Source: Cordilura impudica
Taxonomy: Eukaryota > Arthropoda > Insecta > Diptera > Scathophagidae
DNA: 64,000 bases
Direction of reading: 5' to 3'
NCBI GenBank assembly: GCA_963682025.1
Contig: OY821520.1
Location: 179,742,626 to 179,806,625 of the forward strand
The stretch's first letter is position 1. Every line of letters begins with the position of its first letter. Both the position numbers and the translations under genes were made by a program. The notes under the pieces are model-generated. The model saw nothing but the letters and a program-made list of their open reading frames with translations, ran no database searches and was not told the DNA's origin. Shown in pieces: positions 22,176-34,255 of the stretch.

Positions 22176-25100
22176 ATGCACCTTCCGGATATAATGAACA
22201 CAAAGTATTTAACATTACGGATAATATTACAAATTATATAGAATTAAAATATAAATTAGATAATAAATATCTAAGTTTTTTAGTGGACACTGGCGCTGAC
22301 ATATCTTTATGCAAAAAGAATGTTACTAATATAAATGAAACAATTGACGAAAACAATTGTTGTACATTGTCAGGCATTTCAAATGAATCTATTACCTCGT
22401 TAGGTACACTTGATATGCATTTCAGCATATTTAACAAAAGTATTTCACACAAATTCCAAATAATAGAAGACGATTTTCCAATTAAAACAGATGGAATAAT
22501 AGGTCGCGATATTTTAAACAAACTATTAGCTAAAATAGACTATGAAACTTTCACTATAACTTTTGTCGTTGGGAATGAAGAATATACCATACCTATGAAA
22601 TCAAAAGTCTTAAAAGATTTTTTCATAACAATACCCAAACGTAGCGAAGTCATACATCAAGTTAACGTAAATTTAACGGAAGACAGTTTGGTTCTAAACA
22701 GACAATTAGAGGAAGGAGTATTTTTAAGTAATTGCATCATTCCAAAAGAAGGAATTGCTCATGTAAAAATACTTAACACAACTGATAAAGATGTGAAGCT
22801 TAAAAATATTGAATTCAACGTTGAGCCAATCTCTAATTATATTTGTGTAACTAGAAATAAACAGAATTTTACTAATACAGACAGAAAACGATTTGAGAAA
22901 TTATTAGATACTTTAAATATTGATAGTAGAGATAATTATGCTAAAAATTCTCTAAATGAAATAATTGAAGAATATTCTGATATTTTTCATATGGAAGGAG
23001 ACAAACTATCAGCTAACAATTTTTATACACAACATTTGACTGTATCAGATGAAACACCTGTGTATATAAAAAATTATCGTTTGCCACAGACACAAATCGA
23101 GGAAATAAATCAACAGGTTAAAAAACTGTTTGACGATGATATAATAGAAAATTCGACTAGTGCCTACAACTCACCATTGCTTGTTGTACCAAAGAAGAAC
23201 GATGGAGATAAGAAGAAATGGCGACTTGTAGTTGATTTTAGACAACTCAACAAAAAATTAGTAAATGACAAATTTCCATTAACAAAATTAGAAGATGTAC
23301 TAGACAAACTGGGTAGAGCGAAATATTTTTCAACTTTAGATATGACTAGCTCTTTTCATCAAATAATGTTAGATGAAAATTCTAGACATCATACTGCATT
23401 TTCAACATCAGATGGACACTATCAATTTAAAAGATTACCTTTTGGATTGAAAATTTCATCGAATAGTTTCCAGCGAATGTTAACTATCGCACTTTCAGGT
23501 CTAGATAGCAAAGCTTTTCTTTACGTAGATGACATCATTATTTTTGGATGTAGTTTAAAACATCATAATGAAAACCTAATTAATGTTTTTGAAAGATTAA
23601 GAAAATATAATCTAAAACTAAACGCAAGTAAATGTGTATTTTTAAAATCTGAGGTCGTTTATTTAGGACACTTAATAACTAAAGACGGCATAAAAACTGA
23701 TCCTGCAAAACATAAGACAATTGAAAATTATCCCGTTCCAAAAGATGCGGATGAAGTTCGACGATTTGTAGCATTCTGTAATTACTATAGAAGATTTATA
23801 CCTCATTTTGCAGATTTAACTAAATGTTTGAATAATCTGTTAAAGAAAGGTCAAATATTCGTCTGGTCTGACGAATGCCAAAAATCATTTGAAACACTGA
23901 AATTGAAGTTAATTAACCCACCTGTTTTGCAATATCCAGATTTTTCAAAAACATTTGTGCTTACCACTGATGCATCAAACTATGCATTAGGAAGTGTGCT
24001 TTCGCAAGATAACGATGGTAACGATTTACCAATATCATACGCAAGTAAATCTCTTCAAAAACACGACTTAAACAAATCCGTAATAGAAAAAGAACTACTA
24101 GCTATTCACTGGTCTATAAATTTTTTCAGACCATACCTGTACGGTAGAAAATTTACAGTAGTAACAGATCATAGACCACTCGTTTCGCTATTTTCACATA
24201 AAAACCCATCTTCTAAACTGACAAGAATTAGATTGGATTTATGTGATTACGATTTTGATATAGTTTACAAAAAGGGCCGCATGAACACTAATGCAGATGC
24301 CTTATCGAGAATTCAAATTAATTCTGATATATTAAAAACAATGATTCCCACATGTGATGAAGAGGCAGTTAGCAAGAAATTACTACCCATCACAAGAAGT
24401 ATGCAAGCAAGGCAAAATTTAATTCCTGAAAATAGAGACAGTACCAAAGATATTCATATATGGGAATGTACGTCCATTTCAGATGTCAACAATGTGCACA
24501 AAATGATGTTTTCTATGAAGTTAGAATTCGGTCAAATTAATAAAGTTCAAGATGATTTTATCATAGGTTTTAACGATAATCCTACATGTCTAGACATGAT
24601 TATGGAGAAATTAATTACTTACATGAATAAAAATCGGATACGAGATCTCGCATTATCAGTAGATAATGAAATATTTGAACACGTGTCAATGAAAAGGTTT
24701 AAAGAAACCTACACGTCTATTTATAATAAAATGTTGAAAAGATTAAAGAATCTTTATTTGAATATTATTTTATATAAGCCTTTGCAGAGAATAGTAGATA
24801 AAGACATGCAATTAAATTTAATTAAAGAATATCATGATAGTCCAATTGGAGGACATCAAGGAATCAGAAAGACCATATTAAGATTAAAACAAAGATACAT
24901 TTGGAAAAATATGAACAAGATGGTTAAGAGATACATTAATAATTGTGATTCATGCTTAAAGAATAAGCAAAATAGAAAGATAAAAGAAAAAATGCAAATT
25001 ACTGACACGCCAGACAATACTTTTGAGATAGTTACTATCGACACGATAGGTCCACTTAGGTTATCCAATAATTATAGATATATTCTCACGCTACAATGCG

Positions 25101-25825
25101 ATTTAAGCAAATATGTTATAGCCTATCCTATGGAAACAAAGGAAGCTAGGAGCATTGCTCAAGTTTTAGTAGAACAATGCATACTCAAATATGGCACTTT
25201 TAGGATCTTGAAATCTGACAGAGGTACGGAATTTGCTAACCAATTACTAAATGAAATATGCAACATGTTGAAAATAGAACAGAAATTTTCCACTCCTTAT
25301 CACCATCAAACAATAGGGTCTTTGGAAAGAAATCATAGAGTTCTAAACGAATACCTATTGAACTTCACAGAAAATGAAGAATGGGACTCTTGGATCCAAT
25401 ACTACACATTTGCATATAATACAACTCCACACGTAGATACAGGGTACACACCTTTTGAGCTAGTATTTGGTAAATTAGCGAGATTGCCCACAGACAAAAT
25501 TACAGATAACAAGCCAATTTATAATTTAGAAAATTATGCAAATGAGTTCAAAGCTAGAATAGCATCGGCATTAGATAGAGCTAAAAAATTAATTAAAGTA
25601 GCAAAAGAGAAAAGAAAAATACAATATGATAGTTACACTAATGTTAGCAACTTTAAGATAGGAGATTTAGTGTTAGTAAAATATGAGAGTAGAAGGAAAA
25701 ACACTTGTCCTACTCATGGTCCATATAAAATTATAAATACTGAAAAGGTAAATTCAACCTTAGATATAAAAGGAAACCTAAAAACATATCATAACAATAC
25801 CTTAAAATTATATAAAAGTAAATGA
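22130..25825 (+). CDS. Gypsy pol: protease, RT, RNase H, integrase
   Basis: Open from about 22130, overlapping gag by ~45 bp in the -1 frame. The GTG at 22283 often taken as a start is simply the Val of the protease motif. Domains in order: aspartic protease with DTGAD at ~22286; RT with LVVDFRQLN at ~23227 and the catalytic YVDD at 23522-23533; RNase H from DASNYALGS at ~23970. The integrase has an HHCC zinc finger (~24830-24960) and the DDE acids at about 25039, 25218 and 25326 (SLERNHR). The C-terminus ends at 25825. All frames are intact, so the protein is probably functional. Confidence 0.95.
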   Translation, partial: TGKLPESGGDSGEQLNAPSGYNEHKVFNITDNITNYIELKYKLDNKYLSFLVDTGADISLCKKNVTNINETIDENNCCTLSGISNESITSLGTLDMHFSIFNKSISHKFQIIEDDFPIKTDGIIGRDILNKLLAKIDYETFTITFVVGNEEYTIPMKSKVLKDFFITIPKRSEVIHQVNVNLTEDSLVLNRQLEEGVFLSNCIIPKEGIAHVKILNTTDKDVKLKNIEFNVEPISNYICVTRNKQNFTNTDRKRFEKLLDTLNIDSRDNYAKNSLNEIIEEYSDIFHMEGDKLSANNFYTQHLTVSDETPVYIKNYRLPQTQIEEINQQVKKLFDDDIIENSTSAYNSPLLVVPKKNDGDKKKWRLVVDFRQLNKKLVNDKFPLTKLEDVLDKLGRAKYFSTLDMTSSFHQIMLDENSRHHTAFSTSDGHYQFKRLPFGLKISSNSFQRMLTIALSGLDSKAFLYVDDIIIFGCSLKHHNENLINVFERLRKYNLKLNASKCVFLKSEVVYLGHLITKDGIKTDPAKHKTIENYPVPKDADEVRRFVAFCNYYRRFIPHFADLTKCLNNLLKKGQIFVWSDECQKSFETLKLKLINPPVLQYPDFSKTFVLTTDASNYALGSVLSQDNDGNDLPISYASKSLQKHDLNKSVIEKELLAIHWSINFFRPYLYGRKFTVVTDHRPLVSLFSHKNPSSKLTRIRLDLCDYDFDIVYKKGRMNTNADALSRIQINSDILKTMIPTCDEEAVSKKLLPITRSMQARQNLIPENRDSTKDIHIWECTSISDVNNVHKMMFSMKLEFGQINKVQDDFIIGFNDNPTCLDMIMEKLITYMNKNRIRDLALSVDNEIFEHVSMKRFKETYTSIYNKMLKRLKNLYLNIILYKPLQRIVDKDMQLNLIKEYHDSPIGGHQGIRKTILRLKQRYIWKNMNKMVKRYINNCDSCLKNKQNRKIKEKMQITDTPDNTFEIVTIDTIGPLRLSNNYRYILTLQCDLSKYVIAYPMETKEARSIAQVLVEQCILKYGTFRILKSDRGTEFANQLLNEICNMLKIEQKFSTPYHHQTIGSLERNHRVLNEYLLNFTENEEWDSWIQYYTFAYNTTPHVDTGYTPFELVFGKLARLPTDKITDNKPIYNLENYANEFKARIASALDRAKKLIKVAKEKRKIQYDSYTNVSNFKIGDLVLVKYESRRKNTCPTHGPYKIINTEKVNSTLDIKGNLKTYHNNTLKLYKSK

Positions 25826-25828
25826 AAT

Positions 25829-26196
25829 TTTCAAGATATTAATAAGAAGAAATAAATATTATAAATAACATAAGAACTACAAGTTTGTAATAGAATTAAG
25901 ATATATAAGAATCAATTATAAAAATTGTAAAAAAAGGAAAATTATTAATCACTAAACACATAATCACATAATAAATTAAGTATATTATTAATATAGAAAT
26001 TACTCAATATATTGTATAGAATATTATTAAAACAAAAAGATTTTTTTAAATGACCATTAATTTTAAGACAAAAACAAAAATTTAAATAACCACTAATGTT
26101 AAGAAAAACAAATATAAATTATTTTATCAGATGAAATTCATAAATTTAGAAAAAAAAAAAAAGAAAAACCCACAAATTTCATCTTAAGGGTATGGG
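25829..26196 (+). other. Gypsy 3' untranslated region and polypurine tract
   Basis: AT-rich, with no envelope frame. AAGGGTATGGG at about 26186-26196 directly precedes LTR 2 and is the probable plus-strand primer. Confidence 0.7.
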
Positions 26197-26998
26197 TGTA
26201 ATGATGTAACATACGTATATGTATGAAAGTACACTCATTTGTATTTATTTAATTTTATTTTATTTCTAAATGAATGCACGTGTTATTTGTTTACGTTTAT
26301 TTGTTTATGTTTATTTGTTTACATCTATTTGTTTACATTCATTTGTTTATATCCAAAATTCTCTAAGTACACATGCATTCATAGCTATACATACCATACA
26401 TACCATAAAATACACTAACCCCAAGTGAAGGGTTATATTACAATAAATTAGAATGTCGCTTAGTGAAATTAAACCCCACTTGTAGCGAGGTGACAAATTT
26501 ATGCCAATGAACTTCAACAAAGTTGAAGAATGGAATGTCACTCAATTTTGAAGAAAAATATGAATTGATTTTTGAACGTGCACTGATTGGTCAGTTAAGC
26601 CCCACCTTCAAAAATCAATTAGAAACAAATGTGTATGATAGTATGTATGCATAAATAAAATAGGGATAGATATAATTATTCTAAGTAAAAGATCCCTTAA
26701 TTTTTATAATATATAAAGCCAAATTTTTGTAAAAATAAAATCAATCTTAATCATAGTTTTGAATTGGATTCACCAAGAAATAGAGTTGTTTTTATTGGCA
26801 TAATCTGCCTACGAGCTCAAACTCTGGCATATCCTGCCTACATGTAAATTACATACAAATAAGTGCATCTAGCGTGCACACGTGCCTTGCTTTGAGGGAA
26901 GCATTTAAAAAACATTCCTCCTAAGATTGGACGGTTCTCACCAGTCTTAGCCACCCAATCTTTGTGTCCTTTCATACACCCTACCTAATAACACTATA
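26197..26998 (+). repeat. Gypsy 3' LTR (802 bp)
   Basis: Same length and apparently the same sequence as 19299-20100. It ends AACACTATA, followed by the target duplication CCAT. Confidence 0.92.
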
Positions 26999-27002
26999 CC
27001 AT

Positions 27003-27371
27003 CATTTGAACTTCCATAGCCACAAAGAGGCTTATCGATAATTAGACCAAGTTGCATTTTAAATTCATCCTGAATTCTTTTCTTCTCAGTTTTTCGTATG
27101 GCGTGTAGATCAGTATTATTTCTAACTGGTATATTTTCTTGTCCTGGAATTTGCCGGTATTTTAGATCATATGCGAAATGCAAGCAATATTCCATAAATC
27201 GTATTCTTGCATGAAGTGGTGATATTCCAAATTTTAAAGCATTTTCATTAATAGGAATTTCATCACAACTGTTATGAAATTCTGAACTTTTCTTTCCACA
27301 TATATTACATTTCCAAGTAGACGTTATATCTGTAACGGCATTGGCTACTTTCCCATCAATATCAAATCTTT
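27003..27371 (-). pseudogene. RAG1/Transib-type transposase, middle part (copy A)
   Basis: Continues the frame broken by the Gypsy. From N to C it reads DIDGKVANAVTD, whose second Asp codon at ~27355-27357 is the likely second catalytic acid, then TSTWKCNICGK with the Cys-x2-Cys zinc pair. ARIRFMEYCLHFAYDLKYR and IDKPLCGYGSSNDG follow. RAG1 has the same order: a DDE Asp, then an ICTLC zinc pair, then a helical insert. The N-terminal side is cut by a LINE insertion at 27372. Confidence 0.8.
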
Positions 27372-30145
27372 AGGCGAGATAGAAATGGAAAGCTTGGTGG
27401 CGGTGTTTTAATTGCTGTGTCGAGTATGTATCCTGCTGAAGAAATCATCGTAGTAAACTCTTCAAATTTGGAGCTAGTGGTTGTGGCCATAAAATTTGGA
27501 AGGAATTTACTATTTATTACTTGCTCTTATATACCTCCCAACTCCGATTTCCAACTTTATGAAAACCACGCTTTAGCTATTAGATCTGTTGCAAATAAAA
27601 TAAGACCAACTGACTACCTGATCCTACTTGGCGACTTTAATATACCGACAACATCTTGGATAAACTTAGATGATACTGATTTCTTAGTTCCAATTACCCA
27701 AACTGATTGGAGTCATGATTTCCTTAAATCTCTTGCTGATATGTGTGTTTTCCAAATAAATGACGTTCCTAACTGCAATGATAGAATGCTGGATCTCGTG
27801 TTCGTAAATAACCCTACACTATTCAGTGTAATTAGAACAAGTCCGTTAAGTTTTCCTGAGGATTGTCATCATCCAACACTTTTAATATCCACACCACTTC
27901 CACAGAGACCTAATATTTCTAGTTTTTCTGAATCATTGTGCTTTAAACGAACTAACTACCAGTTGTTAAATCAATTACTATCTGACTATAACTGGCTTGA
28001 AATCATTTCATTTTCAAACGATGGAAGTAATTTTGATCAGGTAATCGAAACTTTTTATAAGATAATTTCAACAAATATAACGAAAACTGTTCCTTTAATA
28101 AAAATAGCTAATGTAAATGCTCCTCCATGGAATACAATCACACTAGCATGGTTGAAAAATCGGAAAAACAGGAAATTTAAGAAAAGTAATAACCAAATTG
28201 ATCAAAGTCTATATATTATAGCTAGAAGTCATTATAACCTAGAAAATAAAAAATGTTACGATAGTTATCTTAGTAAAATGAATTAAAATATAAAAAAAAA
28301 TCCAAAAATGTTTTACAACTTTGTAAATTCCAAACGTAAAATTTCATCATACCCAACCACTATGAAAATGAATGGTACTGTCCTTTCAAACGATGTTGAT
28401 ATTGCAAATGTTTTTGCTGAATTCTTTGCGTCCACATTTTCCACAAGGACGTTAAACAACACACGATATCCCTATGATATTCCAAGGCTGACATCAATTA
28501 ATATTTCATCCTTAGACGTGTTGACTGTTCTGAAGAATCTAAGAAGTATAAAAAGTTCACTTAATCCAGGTCCAGATGGTATTCCCAGCTGTATCTTAAG
28601 AAATTGTGCTGAAATATTGGCTACCCCGTTAACTCTTATATATAATAACTCTCTTAAATTCGGCTTCTTTCCAAAGTGTTGGAAAAATTCATTTATTATT
28701 CCGCACTACAAATCTGGTAGCCGCAGTGATGCTACTAATTATAGAGCAATTGCAAAGCTTAATGCTATACCTAAACTTTTTGAGAAAATTATAACTGATA
28801 TATTATCACACGAAATGTCATCAATTCTATCACCAGCTCAACATGGCTTTTGTAAAGGACGGTCTACGACTACTAATCTAATGGAATTTACTTCCTATAT
28901 AAACTCTGGATTCTGCAAAAATAAACAAACTGATGTTATATACACGGACTTTAGCAAAGCTTTTGATAAGGTTAGCCATGATCTACTGCTAGCGAAACTT
29001 GATGCTATTGGATTCTCCGGGAACTTCTTAAAATGGATTCGGTCGTACTTAAAACATCGTAAGCAATGTGTAATTTTCAATAACTCTAAATCGAAATATA
29101 TAGATGTTACTTCCGGTGTCCCTCAAGGGAGTCACCTTGGACCTCTCCTATTTTTGCTGTTTATTAATGATCTACCAAAGTCTATTCAATATAGCAATAT
29201 TCTTACGTATGCCGACGATGTAAAAATCTTCTCCACCATCATAAACAACGAAGACAGTAACGTCTCCAGTCTGACTTAAATAGTTTCTACAAATGGTGCA
29301 ATGTCAACTTAATGGAATTAAATCTAAAAAAATGTCAGTCTATGACCTTCTCTAGATATTCGCCATCTTCGAACCACTTTGTCATCCATGACACAAAACT
29401 AAACTCAGTTAAATCGTTCATAGATTTGGGAGTTCATTTTGATAAAAGACTAAGTTTTAAATATCACGTAACAATGACTGTTAATAAGGCAAATGGTGTT
29501 TTATCTTTTATAAAGCGTTGGGCAAAGGAATTTAATGATCCCTATATAACAAAAAATCTATTCACGTCTTTGGTCAGGCCGATACTTGAATACGCATCAG
29601 TAATCTGGGATCCACAGTACAATGTTTTCATCAAAAAACTTGAATCAGTTCAGAAACAATTCTTACTATTTTGTCTACGATATCTTGAGTGGAATGCGGA
29701 ATTGAGTCTTCCACCATATCGCAGTCGTTTGGCTCTAATAAAGCTTCCAACTTTGAAAAGTAGAAGGATCATTTCTAATATAACATTCTTCCTCAACCTG
29801 GTTCATGGTAAAATTGATTCTGAATGCCTTCTCGGAAAAATTTGTATAAATGTGCCTAACAGACAACTTCGATCGTATGAGCCGGTTTACCTGAATTTCC
29901 ACAGATCAAATTTCATTAATTTCGATCCATTCCGAAGAATTTGCACCGAAGTGAACAGACACTATGCTTTAATTGATTTATCCGATGATGTTGATGTTAT
30001 TAAAAGAAGATTAACGACATATTTGAACTCTAATGATTATGTTTATAACTGTATTTGAAGTCGGTATTATTTTTATAAAATATTTTTGTAAATATTGCTC
30101 AGCTGTTGCTTTATTGTAGCTGAATTAAATAAATAAATAAATAAA
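27372..30145 (+). mobile_element. 5'-truncated LINE inserted in the transposase (copy A)
   Basis: Starts inside the endonuclease (GGGVLIAV at ~27399) and runs through RT and the ORF2 end at 30058, then a short 3' UTR and an (AATA)n tail at ~30125-30145. It lies opposite to the transposase it interrupts. The same left junction is present in copy B at 35158, so insertion came before the local duplication. It belongs to the CR1-Jockey/I-like LINEs; the exact clade is not resolved. Confidence 0.88.
27417..30058 (+). pseudogene. LINE ORF2 (endonuclease C-part + RT), copy A
   Basis: Three open pieces: 27417-28286 (endonuclease, LILLGDFNIPTTSW and MLDLVFVNN), 28308-29279 and 29312-30058. RT blocks are PDGIPSCILRNCAE, YRAIAKLNAIPKLFEKI, TDFSKAFDKVSH, SGVPQGSHLGPLLF and TYADDVKIFS. 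Copy B is open where copy A has the stop at ~28284, so that stop is a copy-A mutation. A further shift lies near 29279. The C-terminal part keeps RPILEYASVIWDP. Confidence 0.88.
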
Positions 30146-31301
30146 AATTGTAAAAAGTGGTTGAAATAACACTTTAATGACACTTCCAGATATTTCCACA
30201 AAAATTGGAGACAATCTCGAAATTTCCTGATTTATTGAACTCACTAAGCTTTGTGTTGTAATTTTGTCTTCCTTTGTGTACTCAAATCGGATTGGCCGAC
30301 ATAGAAACTTAGATCCGGGTGTTAAATTACTCCATATGTCCTGATATTCTCTCTCACTAGAAGAAGAACTTGTCTCATTTATATTGCCTCATTTTTAATG
30401 GTACTAATGATGTCATAAAAATTGTTGAAAAATCTATTTCTGAATTGCTTCCACTTGGTTGTCTATACTCAGAAAATCCAGATGTTCCATCGCATCCCCA
30501 TTTACATATTAACGTAACTTCTGAATTGTTGCATATTTCTATTTCTTCTTTGCTAAATGTGGATATTATTCTAGATCCAGTGTTTTCAAGCAGTTCCGCT
30601 AATCCAACATTTGCACTTTCAGTATTGGATTTCACATTAGATGGTAGAATTTTATTTTTTGTTTCCTTTATGGTTCTGCTGGTAGGAAAAATATCAAATC
30701 CTTTTTCTTTGAGAGCTTTTCTCAAAATACCATATTTATTTCTTGTCAGTCCCAAATTTAAAATAAGAGCTAACGCATCCTCTTCTGTAAATGATGTTGA
30801 CGATTTTGGCGTTGAAATACTTTGCACCATACGCTTCAACCGCTTAGGAGATGCAGTTGGTAACACATCTACAATTTTAGCAGCTTCCTTTGGTTGCGTG
30901 CGTGTCAAGGCTGATTTAAAAGAATCCTTAATTTCATTAGGCGAATGGTTACTAATGATTTCTTCTTATTTTTTCTTTTTTGTCCTTGATTGAACATTTT
31001 CGTAGTCCTTTTTAGGTCGACCAAATGCCTTTTTCTCAATTTGTACTGTGAGGCCCGTTTTCAACCATTCTTCATTTTTAGTCATAAACTTTGATTTTGA
31101 TAAACCCGATTGGCTAAATCTTCTTCCGTAAGCTTTGTAAAAATTTTCAACATCTTCAGATCTCACATTTAAACCGTAAGTGTTGTTAATTGTATAAAAT
31201 AATTTCGAGACTTTTTCCGAACGTGATGAATGAATAGTAGAATCGAAAGGATTTTCCCAAATAACTTTGCAAAGTGAATAATACTTTAATGTAACCTCCA
31301 T
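30146..31301 (-). pseudogene. RAG1/Transib-type transposase, N-terminal part (copy A)
   Basis: The start Met at 31301 gives MEVTLKYYSLCKVIWENPFD, then a basic stretch ending KKKK near 30966 where the frame shifts. The next frame (30908-30375) carries CKWGCDGTSGFSEYRQ; the Asp codon at 30489-30491 is the likely first catalytic acid, comparable to the VDG Asp of RAG1. FMTSLVPLKM follows, then a stop. Shifted reading continues with a CRPIRF-like block to the LINE junction. No RING or zinc-finger region like the RAG1 N-terminus was seen, as expected for Transib. Confidence 0.75.
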
Positions 31302-31434
31302 GATAGATTATACGTAAGTGATCTTCATAAACAAGAAACTCATGGTTATATACTGAAAATACTTTTTGAAAGGTAATATATCGGGCAGGTACTTCAACCA
31401 ATACTTACATTTTGTTTTAGTGAATCTAAGGATT

Positions 31435-32364
31435 TGGCTTTTACCTGTTTTTTTTATTGCATAAAAAGGTATTGTGAATTACATATATTTTGCAATAGGT
31501 ATCAGAGTTTCGGGCAATTTTATGATCAGTTGAAACTCATTAGGTAAATATTTCATACACCATTAACTTATAATTATACCTTCTTTGAAAAGATATATAA
31601 AATTATTTGAAGTAATAAAAACGTAAGCAACCCTTTACCAAAAAACTATAAAAAAATATGTATGTCATTTACTATGTAAATGACCATTTATATGAACAAA
31701 TAGAGAAATAGCTAAATTTTTGCCTGTGGAGTGTGGTTTGGGGTCATTATTTCAGCATGTTGCAATATATTTGATAGACATGTTATATATTGTTGAATAG
31801 ATAAATATGTCTTCTTTAACAATATATATAATAAGTAAAATTCAAAAATTTTGGGAACACTTTACCAAAAAAACCAAAAAAAAAAAAACGAAAAACCATA
31901 GTTTTTCTATATTTTTTTCTGAAATTTGAATATAAATATCTCAAAAACTGTTAACGTTATCAAAATGATTTTTTGAAGTGTTTTAGATAATTTAAATGCC
32001 GTTCTGAATCAATAAACAAAATATAAAAATAACTAATCTTAATATGTTTTTTATGTTAACAAAAAAAATTCGTATGAAAATTTGACTTTTTTCACAATTT
32101 AAGCCCTCCTGACCACGTTTATGTAATGGCGGTGAATTTTATTGCGGCAAATAAATAAAAATATTTGGAGCTTTAGTACTGCGGTGAAATATTGGAAGAA
32201 ATCGAGCGGATATTTTTGTATTAACTTTTAAAACTTAGTTTTTTTTTTAAATTGCCCAATTTCGTCCAATGCTGGACGTAGGGTGCATGTCGAAAAATAT
32301 TAAAATTTTCGCTTACAACCATTCTTGAAGCATATTCTTTTAAAATATGTAGAAAAATATACAT
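31435..32364. repeat. Right terminal inverted repeat, inner part
   Basis: The reverse complement of about 17738-18649 with few differences. It breaks off at ATACAT (32359-32364), exactly where the missing outer part resumes at ATACAT 37021-37026. Confidence 0.88.
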
Positions 32365-32624
32365 TGGCTTCAGAGAAATGATTTTTCATAAAATGACATA
32401 CAACGACGTCTACACTGATTAAAAGCATCTCCAATGGAGTATACTCATCAGGGCTATAACTTTATAACATTTTTTGAAAATATCAAAATTGGCATACTAT
32501 AGTCGAATAGGCCATTGAAAGAATTCACGCATCATCAGCGATGAAGTTTCAGCAAAGCTATACACAAAACAAGTAAGAGTGTTAAATTCGGCTGTTCCGA
32601 ATTTTTGATACCCTCCACCCAATA

Positions 32625-34139
32625 CACAGTGGTTCAAAACCAAAAAAAAAGTGGTAATAAGTCTGGAACTTCTAAACTATTGGTTGGATTGGAATAGTAT
32701 ATTCTAGGCGATTGTAGTCAAGGATATAGGCTTTCAAAATATTTATTTTTGAGATACCCTGTTGTAACACAGGGTGAGCTACAGGGTGCCAAAGTCGACC
32801 ACCTCGAGGTGGAAAATGCTTTCAAAGCTTGTAACTTTTATAAATATGAAGTGATTTTTACGTTTTTTAAATTTTCCCAATAACCATTAAATTATTAACA
32901 AAAAACATGCTTATACTACCTAGTTGTCGCTTATGGTTAAAAAAATATTTGATTTTAAAAATCAACATTTGAACTTTTCACCAAATTCTTTCTTGGTTTT
33001 TCGCAAATAACATTTTTATTAAAATAGATAAAAAAAAAAATCTAAAAATATGTGGGATAGCCAGTACTTTTTAAAAAAATACGTTGAAGTATTTTTTGAA
33101 TTATTTCAAACCGTTTAGTGAGCACAAAATCTTAAAGTTGACTTTTTGAATCAGGTTCTAAAAATTGAAAATTTTTGCCAAAAAATACCCTTCATTCTTT
33201 CACTTTTTTCTCACAACCTTGGTAAAACATGTATATATTTTTCTACATATTTTAAAAGAATATGCTTCAGGAATGGTTGTAAGCGAAATTTTTAATATTT
33301 TTGGACATGCGCCCTACGTCCAGCATTGGACTAAATTGGGCAATTTAAAAAAAAAACTAAGTTTTAAAAGTTAATACAAAAATATCCGCTCGATTTCTTC
33401 AAATATTTCACCGCAGTATTAAAGCCCCAAATATTTTTAATTATTTGCCGCAATAAAATTCACCGCCATTAGATAAACGTGGTCAGGAGGGCTTAAATGG
33501 TGAAAAAAGTCAAATTTTCATAGGAATTTTTTTTGTTAACATAAAAAACATATTAAGATTAGTTATTTTTATATTTTGTTTATTGATTCAGAACGGCATT
33601 TAAATTATCTAAAACACTTCAAAAAATCATTTTGATAACGTTAATAGTTTTTGAGATATTTATATTCAAATTTCAGAAAAAAATATAGAAAAACTATGGT
33701 TTTTCGTTTTTTTTTTTGGTTTTTTTGGTAAGGTGGTGTTCCCAAAATTTTTGAATTTTACTTATTATTATATATATTGTTAAAGAAGACATATTTATCT
33801 ATTCAACGATATATAACATGTATATCAAATATATTGCAACATGCTGATATAATGACCCCAAACCACACTCCACAGGCAAAAATTTAGCTATTTTTCTATT
33901 TGTTCATATAAATGGTCATTTACATAGTGAATGACATATTTTTTTATTGTTTTTTGGTAAAGGGTTGCATACGTTTTTATTACTTCAAATAATTTTATAT
34001 ATCTTTTCAAAGAAGATATAATTATAAGTTAATGGTGTATGAAATATTTACCTAATGAGTTTCAACTGATCATAAAATTGCCCGAAACTCTGATGCTGAT
34101 TTAATACAAAAAAAAAAAAAAAAAACAGGTAAAAAGCCA
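32625..34139. repeat. Left inverted repeat, copy B
   Basis: CACAGTG at 32625-32631 after CAATA at 32620-32624, then the same sequence as 17132-18649 with scattered single-base and run-length differences. Confidence 0.88.
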
Positions 34140-34255
34140 ATGCCTAAGATATTTTCATTATTAAATAACAAATATAACTAAATTTTTTTTAATGAGTATT
34201 TTTTTATTTGTTTTATAATAGGCTTAAAATTACATAACAGTTTTCTGCTTTATTA

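Larger units (their letters stand above)
19299..26998 (+). mobile_element. Intact Gypsy-type LTR retrotransposon (mdg1/412-like)
   Basis: 7.7 kb with two 802-bp LTRs that look identical, a 4-bp target duplication, a primer-binding site abutting LTR 1, a small leader ORF, gag, a complete pol in the -1 frame and a purine tract before LTR 2. No envelope gene is seen in 25829-26196. Intact frames and matching LTRs make it the youngest insertion in the window. The extra leader ORF and the Asn-rich gag lacking zinc knuckles fit the mdg1/412 lineage; lineage is inference. Confidence 0.92.

Noticed and set aside
21793..22215. Overlapping frames rich in Ile/Thr or Tyr/Cys across the gag tail
   Set aside because: They are shadows of the AATAAC-type repeat that encodes the Asn-rich gag tail.
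22283..22285. Pol start at the GTG codon
   Set aside because: It is the Val of the protease motif. The frame is open ~150 bp upstream and overlaps gag, so frameshifting is the likely route.
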